From Athene noctua (lineage: Eukaryota > Chordata > Aves > Strigiformes > Strigidae): DNA of 64,000 nt. The notes beneath the pieces were generated by a model. That model made no database searches. It saw nothing but the letters and a program-made list of their open reading frames with translations, and was not told the DNA's origin. This document shows positions 54,201 to 64,000 of the stretch, piece by piece. Each line of letters opens with the position of its first letter. Position 1 is the stretch's first letter. The position numbers and the translations under genes are program-made. Where the stretch lies: assembly GCF_965140245.1 (NCBI RefSeq), contig NC_134041.1:64667306-64731305 (forward strand), written 5' to 3'.

Positions 54201-56497
54201 TTCATGAACAGATGCTAGAAAATAAGCTTGTACAGTTCAAATATGAGAAAGCACAGTCAGTGTAGTAATAACTAGAGTTTAAAAGAAAAGAAGAAAATTA
54301 TTCACGCTCTGACATAACAGATTGTATGATCATGTGTGATATAGAACACTAAGAGTTTAAAGTATATTTAGAGAGAAAAGAGGTACCGGATCATTGGCTA
54401 TCACCAGTGTGAAGGTTTATGTCACTGAGTACAAGGGCTGAAAAGTCATCTTCTCTGTCTCTTAATGTCAAGGAGGCACAGATTTAGCTAGGCCGTTTTT
54501 GACAGATGTTTCTCTTCTTCCATCATAAGGATTTGTGTTACAGTTAAGCAGGTTTTGCAGCTAGGAAAAGCACTGTTGGAGCTAGTAAAACAGACATATG
54601 GACAGATCTTGGGATGAACAGATTGAAATGGTAAGGTAAATTCATTATTTTTTTATCATTTAGCAAAATGAGAGCATCCTTAACATACAGGTAGTGAATA
54701 CGTATAATTTGTGTTAGAAAATGTTAATACTGGGACCCATAATGTCAAATGGTTCCGTGCAACTCCTGTCCTTTGAATGGCTGGACTTTAAACTTCCAAG
54801 ACATTTTTCATTTGGGGGTCTTAAAAAATATGAAAGATATTAAAAGCAAATATTTTCCTTCTTAAAATTCATTGTATATATACATTCATCAAATGCCTGT
54901 GGAGCTGCTAAGGGTATTTACTGTTCAGTGCATTCAAGGATACGCTTTCATTTGCTCTGCCAGAGGCTGTAGCTTTGATCTCTCAGCTTTTCAGATTTTT
55001 GTCCTGCCACGTGTGGAAAAGCCAGCACCTAACACCTTCCTATCTCCTTCCAAAGCCTGCCTGCGCTCGCAGCCTGCACCCAGAGCCCTCAGGCATCTGG
55101 CTGCTGGAAGGGCTGAGCTCTGGAAGTGCCTTTGCTATTCCTCCTCTCACCTTCCTCACCCCGACTTGACTGTTAAGCTTGCCTAAGCCCTCACCTTCAG
55201 ACTTGGGAAGAGCGTTACAGCCTTGTCTTTGTGGGAGGTGTTTACTGATTGCCAGCAACTTCAGTAAAACAGGAAAATTTAAATAAGTATATGGTTACTC
55301 CAGCAGGTGTGAAAACTGTAATTTTAAGGTCAGTATGTTTAGCAGTAAAATGAAAAGGGTACCTCCAAGTAGCTCCAGAGAGACAGCTGAACCCGGAGCA
55401 TCTGATCCCTGAACCCACTGTCTCCAGCTGTGTTGTGACAACTTGCTAAAGTTCATTTTAGAGCTACCACTACTGGTGGAAAACCACCACCTCTCCGTAA
55501 CAGAAAGCACTCATTTGGTACAATATCATCCCGCCGATTAAATTTGTTCATTTTTTTGACAGTTTAATTTGTTTTGGCAGGCTTTCTGTTGGCTCAGGTG
55601 TCATCTGTCTTTCTGCAGCTGGTGTAGAGCCAGCATTAAAGCACTGGGCTGGTGCAGGGGCTGTGTCTCATCTGCTGATCCCCCCCAGCGTGGGGATCAC
55701 TCCCCTGATCCCGACCAGAGGCTGCTGGTGGGTTTGTGATGCACAGGGGATGGCCAGTGTGGCCTCGGGTGGGATGCTGGCAGGTAGAGCCTTGCTCCCT
55801 GTATGTCAACCTTGATCTTTTATCTTTAAACCATGTGCAACGTCTGCGGTTGCCCAGGTGATTTGTGTCCCGCCGGCTGCCGTCCGTGAGGAAGGCAGTT
55901 GGCCATGATACACAGGTCATGGAGGGGCAGGGGGCCGTGGTACCACCTCTGCCCTGTTACTAGCACACATTTTGTGGCTTTTGGGATGGAGGGGATGATC
56001 AGTATTGCTTTCAAAAGCTCCATCTGGCAGGTCATTAAAACCATTGAGAGTAATTACACTGCAGTCTGCCTAGACTCACTCCCTAGTCTACCTAGGCTAC
56101 TCCTGCTCACTTCCCAAGCGCTGGGGTTAGGCAGTGTAAAGAACAGAGGTATGAACAGGAAGAGGCAGAGTAGAATATAAACATTCCCTTTGGAGTTACT
56201 GCAGCGTGTGCAGGTTCTACACCGGGGCATCCAACACTGGGCACTACCACGGAGGTCTCCTGTGCTGTTAGAGCAGCACCCCCGGTGCTTGCCTGCGGTC
56301 AATGCAGGTTTTCCTGGGCTCTTGTAAAATCCACACTGATGTGGCAAAGTAAATTTTTGAGGGGCAGCAGCTCTGTTCTCTGGTAGGGAACTTGGGATCG
56401 AGCTGCAACAGCAGTTAGATGGGAGTGCACGGGGCAAGGAGGAGTCTTCTGCTAATACATGAACATTGCGATGTGTTGCAGTGTGTGGCGAGTCAAC
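45229..56497. other. Intronic sequence, no gene recognised
   Basis: Within the last DOCK1 intron of the window. Simple AAAT/AAT repeats (near 46402-46425 and 50519-50533) and T tracts (near 50118 and 50173) are seen. No exon, RNA gene or retroposon is supportable. Confidence 0.55.
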
Positions 56498-56567
56498 TTA
56501 TCCTCAAAACCACTGGGAATTTAGTCCATCAGTTATCCTCAAAACCACTGGGAATTTAGTCCGTCAG
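56498..56567. repeat. 35-bp tandem duplication, two copies
   Basis: The unit TTATCCTCAAAACCACTGGG+AATTTAGTCCATCAG occurs twice back to back (56498-56532 and 56533-56567). The only difference is A to G in the final ATCAG/GTCAG. Near-identity points to a recent duplication. Confidence 0.97.
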
Positions 56568-58292
56568 ACGATCTGTATAGCGATGAGTGCCCAACAGACT
56601 CCTCCTTCTCAAGGTTGCCCGTGGGTCTGATGGATGAAGTGCACAGGCCACAAAATGGGGTAGTCCATAACAGTTTATCCACCCTCTCTGGTCTTCATTT
56701 CTCCTTTCTGTTTTTCCCATGTTATGTGTGAAAATAAATACTGGTTCCCGTTGCAGTCAAACTGCCAAAGCTTTGTGGGAGGAACAGATGATCCTATATT
56801 AACAAAGAACATAAAAAATTTACCTTTATAGTATTACTTATTTCTTAACGCTGAAATTTTCCTTCTGAGAATTAAGGTATTCAGTAATCACTGGGTTTGT
56901 TCCTCCCTGTGTTTGGCTCTGATAAAATGTATTACTTTCTATGGTTTACTTTTTGCTGGCCCCATCATTTCTGCAATACACAAGGTGTAACAAAAGTACT
57001 CATAAAGCTGGAAAAATAAGTAAGATGTAGAAGGAGATAGCTGACGGTTTTCTGACAGTTCACTTTTAAAGAAAGCCAGACAGAAACATTTCTGGAATTA
57101 ATTTTAGTTGCATGTTTTTGTCAGTGAGATTTGAAAGGGAGGTACGATACTACGATGTATTTGCGAGTATTCACTCTCCTTCCCACATTGTTGTCTCATG
57201 TTCTTATTTCTGGACTGTTTGCATCTTTCCAGCCAGAAACCATGTTTAATTTTAAAAATCAAAGTAAAACCGCCAACTTTCAAAACCAAACATGACATAT
57301 ATATGTGTTCTTCTTGAACACTGAATACTTTTTCATCAGTGAAACTATTTTTTACAACGCGCTTTTTCCACAACCACTTCAGTCATTTTTTCGTAAGGGA
57401 AAGTTTTCCTAAGGAAAATATTTCCATCTTTGAGATACATCCTATCGTTATTACCTAATATATTCATGTTGAGATGTACATTGCTCTTTTGGTACAGCAT
57501 CAAGCACTTTTTATGCTTACCACTGTACTGTATCCCAGAAATGGCTACTTCTTAGCCATTTTCTTGGTCTACATAAGCCTGCAATTTTGACAGCATCTAG
57601 GGATTTTATTTTTTTTTTTTTTAAGAATTATTCCTCATTTTTTCCAGTTTGTCCAAATGTCTCTACTGCAGGAGTGCCAAGAAGCAAATGTGCTTTTTCA
57701 GGTGAATACTGATCAAGGGGTGTAGAGAGGGATCATTGCATTTTCACTCCTTGCCAAATTCAGTGCTGGAGTGCCTTAGTGTAGCAATGAAATTATACAA
57801 ATGTGCGCTGAGCTTGGCTTCCCTTCAAATGACACGTCTATGTATGCAGACGGAACCTTCAAAGCTCATTTTTCCCCCTAACTGTGTTTTGATGCAGGCA
57901 GACTGCTGAGGAAGGGAGCAGGGGCTTGGTTCTTCCTGAAGAGCACGTTCTCAGCTCTACTGTAATTTCTCTTGAAGGGTGAAGACTCGCTTTCTGCATC
58001 CATTACTTCATTCCTCCTCCCTCAATTTGCTCTTTTCTGGTCTAGTCTAATGATATCCAAAAGAAAAAAAAAAATCCCTCACTCTAGTAAACACTTGTTT
58101 CTTGTTTGAAAAAGGTGAAAATGCCACTCCTGTTCAGTGCTGAAGTGGAAGAAAACACAAGTTTATAATGAATATGAATCTACAAACAGGTATTAAATGT
58201 AAAACCTGAGGGACTTGCGAGATGGTCACCAACTAGTCAAGAGTGATGCAGGGTTTTTTTTTAAATTGTCTGTATCTCAGAAAGGTCCCTGC

Positions 58293-58349
58293 AGTCTTTG
58301 ACGTGCATACTGGGTGATAAGTAGCATCACCCAGTGCTTGTCAAAGACT
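58293..58349. repeat. Compact inverted repeat (hairpin), 57 nt
   Basis: The left arm AGTCTTTGAC...ACTGGGTGAT and right arm ATCACCCAGT...GTCAAAGACT pair as two perfect 10-bp helices. Between them is a short internal region (GTGCAT against GCTT, partly paired), and the terminal loop is the 7-nt AAGTAGC. Flanking bases do not extend the stem. It could be a short palindromic transposon remnant, a structured intronic RNA element or, less likely, a microRNA precursor. Confidence 0.85.
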
Positions 58350-60580
58350 ACTGAAAGTAGACAGTTGTCTTAATTAAATTAGACTGACGTTTTTACAGCT
58401 TCGTATATTTTAGATTCTGCCAAGACAACTGACAACAAGAAATGAGGAATTTATGAAGAAATCATGAAAAATTTATGCTGGCATATGTGATTTATTCATC
58501 CAGCATGTAAAATGTATGTTGAATTCCAACATCAGAGTTGCTAATAAGAAATTTGAAAAATAGACTAAAACTGTTGATAATTTTGTATGAATATTCAGAC
58601 TGCACTCTAGATTTCCATCCTTTACTGTGCTTTGTGTTTGACTCACAACGAAGTCAGTGTAGGTTTTAGATTTTCAGCACTTCTAACTTACATGAGTTTG
58701 TTTCATTGTTAGTCAGGATTTCAAACTAATTATTTGTGTTAGAAGAAGCAAACGGAATAAAAGCCCTTAGGAAAAAACCTAGAATATTTCCAATGACAAA
58801 CTTAAGCCAAATTCTTCCATAATGCATCTTTAAAAAACCCCCAACAAACAAAACAAAATCAAAAAAATGAACCCAACACTCAAGTGCGTCTCTGGAAAAA
58901 AAAAAAAAGAAAAAAAGCAGAATTGGTTTAGATTTTTTTTTTTATGCTTTCATGAGCAGTTTCTGGATATTATCTTCACAAAGCAGGACTTGGGTGTGTG
59001 GACGTTAAGAGTCCACAGGGAAAATAACAACGTTTCACTCAGCCTCATTTCAGTTGGACTGTTGCATTAATTTCCTTTATAACTTGTGACATCTGTAGAA
59101 TGAATTGCTAATTTATTTGTTCTGAAAGTTGGGGGGGGGGAAGAAATTACCCGGCTGAAGCTAGTGAGCAAAAACCTGGCTGCATTCAACATTTTTTAAC
59201 ATCGTTCTCCTGACAGCACTGACTCTTCCATTTTGTGCTTAACCTGGATTTGATTTAAATTTGTAAACTTTCCCTGTGCAGAGTTTTGTATCAGAGCATG
59301 CTGTTCTCTCTCCTGTAAAATCTCTAATCCCTTTTACTTACATGTTTCTGTTAAAGCTGTTCTCTTGTTCTGACATGGAAATGCTACCTGTACAAGTGTG
59401 ATAGATGAAATACAGCAGTTGCCTTGATTTAACGTGGGGACTGTGATCGTTTTGTTACAGCTGATAAACAGGTTTCATATGAAGACACACTGGAGCGGAT
59501 TCTGGGCAGAGATGTAGGTGTGGGGTGACCCGTACAGCTGCAAGACTGGGTGATCATGAGAATTGATCTGTAGATCTATAAAAATTGTCTTTCCAGTCTG
59601 TCAAACAGACTGGTGAGAGATGTCTCACAGAAATCACGTGGCATACGGCAGCGATATACCACAATTAACCTCAGAGAGCTGGCTTGTGATGAGACAAGAT
59701 TTATTGGTACATATCGTTTTCCAAGTTTTTCAGATAATGGAGTTGAAAGTCTGGAAGGGCTGAATTGTGTTTTGTGGATAGATATATTAGCAAATAAATG
59801 CTGTTAAAACTTGTCGGGTGCCAATGGCAGGTTCTCGTAGAGTAGAAGTGATTTACTGGGTCGAGCCGAAGGTCCTTTTGCCTCTGAATCGTGGGAGAGG
59901 TTCATGTGGCTGTGAAGACCACGGTGGTTCATCGGATGGCACAGTCAGGAAGGATGAATGTCAGGTGCTGGAAGAGTTATCACCAATTTTTTTCCAGCAG
60001 TGTTACTAAATGAAATTGCAGTGATATTGAACCACCTTGGTTTAGGGGTTTTTTTGCCTGCTCCCCAGAGCTATTTATTAATAATTGAATTCTCTCCGTG
60101 CAGCGAATAAGCCTGTTCGGGGTAGTAAGTGCTATAAGACATCTTACAGAGCCGATGCTGGATTTGGGAATGCTGTAGAATCTAAGAGCTTGAAGGAGCA
60201 ATCCCCAAAAGCCTTTTCTGAAATAAAAAAGGGAGGTTTACATCTTTTGGTTTTCTTATGCTTAGAGAGAAAACCAGCACGTAAAGGTTTCATCTTGTGT
60301 TACTGTCTAGTGTTGTGTATCACTGAGTTTGATACTTTAATTAGAAAGTTGAGTGTGAAAGATCTTTGGGCTGAAGAGGCACCAAGAGCAGAAAGGGTTT
60401 TCGAGGGTTGGACACCACCATGATGCTCTTGTAAGAGCAACAAGGATTTCATCTTTCTCTGCAAACTCCTTTCTTTGTGAAGTTTGTCCACTGGAACACT
60501 GTAATACCCATTTAAGTGTATTATTCATTTCTTATATGGATCTAAATTTCCCTACACAAATTAACCTTTGAATTTCACTG

Positions 60581-60598
60581 AAAAAAAAAAAAAAAAAA
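60581..60598. repeat. Poly(A) tract, 18 A
   Basis: A run of 18 adenines, with no recognised retroposon body. Confidence 0.95.
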
Positions 60599-61093
60599 TT
60601 TGCCTGAAGCTTGCAGGACGTGATCCATGTCACATGCACTTGGTATGTGAGCCAAGGATGCAGCAGCTCTAGCCCCGTATCTAGCTGAACCTATAAATGA
60701 ATAACTAATCTGAGTGGAGAACTGTTTGGGTTTAATAGTACTTGTTTGTTAGGAGAAAAAAGGAAAAAAGGTAATTGTGGTTTTATTTATTTGTTTACTC
60801 ACGGAGCACTACATTTTGGTTGTTGACTGCATGAGCAAGCTCCTCATGCTAGAGTGATCCTAAACTTATCACTTAAACTTTTATAACAGGTTGGTTTCTT
60901 TAGTTGTAAAATACAAATAAAAATAGCGAGTTAAACTTTTGTCATAAACTTTTGTTAAATTAATCTGTATTTGTCGATGGTTCCACATGCTTATATTTCA
61001 AACATAAATTTATAAGGTACTCTCATCCCACCGTGCGAGTTTCCTGATGTGCAAATAATAGGATAATTAAAAATTCGTGTTTATGAAAATTAC

Positions 61094-61114
61094 TTTTTTT
61101 TTTTTTTTTTTTTT
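61094..61114. repeat. Poly(T) tract, 21 T
   Basis: A run of 21 thymines, with no recognised retroposon body. Confidence 0.95.
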
Positions 61115-63029
61115 GCTTGTATATTTTGCAATTCAATTAACAGAAGTAGGTTTTGAGTTCCAGGCATGCTGTAGTATCCTTAGCTCTCCTTGACTGCAGT
61201 AAGCAATTGCTTTGACCATTGTCAACTTACAAAACAGTTCCCTTAAACATTTCCTTCTTGCCCTGAATCATAAATTATCTGGCTCCAGGAGTGCTGTCTG
61301 GTAGGGGGAAATACAGAGGCTGCTGATCTGCCCCCGAGCAGAGCACGGTTAAACTGCATGGGGAGTCACAAAAAGTGCAACTCATTCTCATCGATCCAAG
61401 GGAAAAATACCTGGCATGTGTATTTTGGTTATTTATATCTTATTCAAGACAGTTCATATATTAAAAAGAAAGAGGAAATTAAAGCCCAGGTTTTCAAAAG
61501 AGCATAGGCAATTTGTACGCAATGTATGACTCCTTGTGTTATTAGAGAGGAAAAAAAGAAAGACTTTTTTTTTTTTTTTCACTCTGGTAGATATCCCAGC
61601 AAACCATGGCCAGGGGGATGGGAGAGCTCTGCTGGCTGCCTTGCTGCAGTAGCTCTTGGATGCTGGTTCTTTGGCACTGACCCTCACGTGTCCCTGAATG
61701 TGACTGAACAGAAAGTAAATCTCTGTCGAGTTCAGGGAGGTAAAACACGGTGCCTAATCAAATTGGTTGATCTATATTAATTCTTTGGGTTTTTTAAAAA
61801 GCTGTAAATATATTTGCATAATGTTTACCTTATTTTAACCTTATTTTAAAATACTTCATAAGGTGGTGTGAGTGAATTATTTTTATTTTTTCCTCTTTTA
61901 TGTCAGTGTAAATGTTATTTTGGTAGAATTTCAGGGGGCTATATCGATGTGAAAAGAAGAGATTTAAAAAGTGAGCACGAAGTTCCAGGGAAAAAAGATT
62001 TAAAAAACCGACAAGCAACCAACTAGCAAAACCTGCTTAGCTCTGCAGAGATTTCTGCATCTCTGTAACTGAGCCTGTTTTCAGGGACCTTGCTCGAGGC
62101 TGAGCAAGAAAACTGGTGGGAATGAAGGGAGAGTACTAAAGGAAGCGTCTCCTGCAAATTCAATGGGTTAAGAAGGACAGAAGATTTGTGAAGTTTTTGA
62201 ATTTTAGCCCATATTTTGGAGTCAGTCCATTTTGGAGCCTGAATTATAGCAAATACACAAAAATGACAGATTTAATGTCAAAATTCAGGCATTTTGAGAC
62301 AGCAACATAGAGAATTTATAATCCGGGTGTAAGGAGGGATGCCAGCAGTGAAGTCGTGGCTACATCAAGAAAGCAGCCCGCATTTTCAATGCAGTACAGC
62401 TCATTTCTAAATGTGCTGAAGGCTCCGGTAGACACATGCTTCAAAATAACACAGATAAATTGTACAGACAGCTCATGGCCTCTAGGCCCGGGGGCAGGTG
62501 AGGGGATGTGCCATGGCACACGTTGGAGAAGGGGTGCTGGTTTATAACCTGCTTTGAGGACTGGCCCAGGAGAATTTGAGGTGTTTTCTGACCAGGTTTA
62601 TAATCATTTCCCATCCTCAAGCACGCAGGAGAGCAGTGGGGAATGTGGTAACGTAGCAAAGCATCTTTTTCCCGCTATTATATCATCGTACTGGGGTTTG
62701 CTGCATTGTTTAGTCTCAGCAAATGATGTGAAAATAAACATCAGTATAAGATTTGCTGCTATTAGCAAGGATGCAATTTTGATTATTTTAACTTACCTTA
62801 AAATTGTACTTGCCTTTGAAATAATTGTACTTGCCTTCTTGAAAATAATCCCCAAGCCATGGCAGAGGACTGTGAGTTAGCTATGGTGTCAGATCAAACC
62901 CATTCTTAATCTAAATCTTGTGCCAGGCTGAGGTTTGAACAAATCAATGATTTATTTGTCAGGAATGCACTATGTTGTTTTCTATTTTCTATATATATTA
63001 GTCTAAAATGTGCTAATGACCTTTTTTTT

Positions 63030-63062
63030 CAATAAAATGCTGTTTTTCAGTAGCATTTTATT
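63030..63062. repeat. Perfect 11-bp inverted repeat with AATAAA on both strands
   Basis: AATAAAATGCT (63031-63041) and its reverse complement AGCATTTTATT (63052-63062) flank a 10-nt loop. Each arm therefore places a poly(A) signal hexamer on one strand. Confidence 0.8.
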
Positions 63063-63176
63063 ATTGTATCTGGTTTTATCATAGTAAAATATTTATTACC
63101 TTTTTTTTGCTATTATAAGGTGCGTATACCTTCAATCTTCCATTCACAATCCACTTACTTAACTGAGCATTTCATT

Positions 63177-63233
63177 TAAAGGTACTTTTGGCTTGAATAC
63201 AATTTAAAGGCTGTTTTTGGCTTGAATATAATT
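63177..63233 (+). repeat. Imperfect tandem repeat, about 28 bp x 2
   Basis: TTTAAAGGTACTTTTGGCTT-GAATACAA is followed by a diverged second copy, TTTAAAGGCTGTTTTTGGCT-TGAATATAA. The shared core is TTTGGCTTGAATA. Confidence 0.75.
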
Positions 63234-64000
63234 AAAATATGTTTTGAGATCATTTCAACACCAATACCATTGGCGAACAGGCCCAATTTAATTTCATGTG
63301 GAAGTATATAAACATACTGTTCTTACATTTTAATCTGAGAAATTGTAGTTTGAGCATTGTGGGTAAATTAAACTTTCCCAACTTGTTTAGCTCCTCTTTG
63401 CTAAAGGGGTGCCATTCTAAAAGATGCTTTGTTAGCCATAAAGTAGGATTTATAGTGATGGGTTTATGTAGCAACAATAATATTAATTTGAATTATTTTT
63501 GTAAGAATCTCAGAGCATCTGGGGAAGATCATCTGTGTTATGTTGACCTTACAGATGTTCAAGTTGATTCATAGAGGAATTAAATAATTTGCCTGTGTTC
63601 ATGCAGCGAACAGCCAGCAGTGAAGAACACAACTTAAATCATGTATTATTTTCACATGAAATGTTCTGCTCCGTTTCGATAACTAGCACGTTTTCCATAC
63701 GAATATTAACCTGTAACTCTAGTTGAAATAGCACAGTTCGCATTTTGGCTGCGTAAGTGGAAAAAATATTCAAAATTTCATATAAAAATAAGCAAGGTCA
63801 ACGTAGTGTTTAATTTTTAAGGTCAACATAGCTGTAGACAAACATGCACCCTGAACAACCTCTAGAGAGGTACGTACTTCTGTGAAGTTTAACCTAAATG
63901 ATCCCAATTCCCATCTTTCTGCTGGAGGTTAGCACTTCCAGAATGTTGCTGTAAAACAAAACCTTGTGTAACCGTTCCCCCACCGGATTCAGGCAAAAAG

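Larger units (their letters stand above)
41583..64000 (+). other. DOCK1: DOCK1 intron (3' part off window)
   Basis: The intron starts with the donor GTAAGT and runs past the right edge. The expected next exon should begin by completing a Lys codon and continue VFLRAIN; I could not find such a frame behind an acceptor. The interval carries one plus-strand CR1, a 35-bp duplication, a compact inverted repeat and several homopolymers. GC-richer patches at 45.6, 51.2, 52.5 and 55.7 kb give overlapping open frames on both strands, but none shows recognisable protein sequence. Confidence 0.85.
56568..64000. other. Intronic sequence, no gene recognised
   Basis: The tail of the window holds the inverted repeat at 58293-58349, homopolymers at 60581-60598 and 61094-61114, small imperfect tandem repeats near 63177-63233 and the AAGGTCA cluster near 63541-63831. 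No gene is recognisable. Confidence 0.55.

Noticed and set aside
55636..55920. GC-rich segment with open frames on both strands
   Set aside because: No recognisable protein, CR1 or other repeat signature. Left unannotated.

Overview
The window looks like bird nuclear DNA. It is AT-rich, gene-poor sequence with very few interspersed repeats, and the repeats I can recognise are CR1 retroposons, which are typical of birds. Their 3' ends carry the ATTCTGTG-type octamer repeat. There is no sign of bacterial, viral or organellar content, and nearly all open reading frames look like chance frames in intronic DNA.

The only protein-coding sequence I can support is two short internal exons on the + strand, 34757-34858 and 41488-41582. 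They are spliced in phase and read as consecutive pieces of a DOCK-A family guanine nucleotide exchange factor, best matching DOCK1 (DOCK180). The pieces fall in the helical/ARM-like region between the DHR-1 and DHR-2 domains. The rest of the window is intron: more than 34 kb before the first exon, 6.6 kb between the exons, and more than 22 kb after the second.

At about 9.36-10.14 kb, inside the long upstream intron, is a strong CpG island with GC boxes, a 20-base G run and two long C runs. A near-consensus 5' splice site lies on the minus strand at its left edge (9442/9441). In mammals the inhibitory-synapse gene INSYN2A (FAM196A) is nested antisense in a DOCK1 intron, and its paralogue INSYN2B is nested the same way in DOCK2. 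The island is therefore a good candidate for the INSYN2A promoter and first non-coding exon. Its coding exon is not in this window and would lie to the left.

Repeats: three CR1 copies (17683-18118 minus, 25038-25521 minus, 44920-45228 plus). The last two are about 97% identical, in opposite orientation, and bracket both DOCK1 exons. A 13-copy, almost perfect 28-bp minisatellite sits at 26128-26491 and carries a MYB-type site in every unit. There is also a 35-bp tandem duplication (56498-56567), a compact inverted repeat (58293-58349) and many long poly(A)/poly(T) tracts. I found no novel multi-gene system. The most useful leads are the antisense CpG-island promoter, the MYB-site minisatellite and the inverted CR1 pair around the exons.
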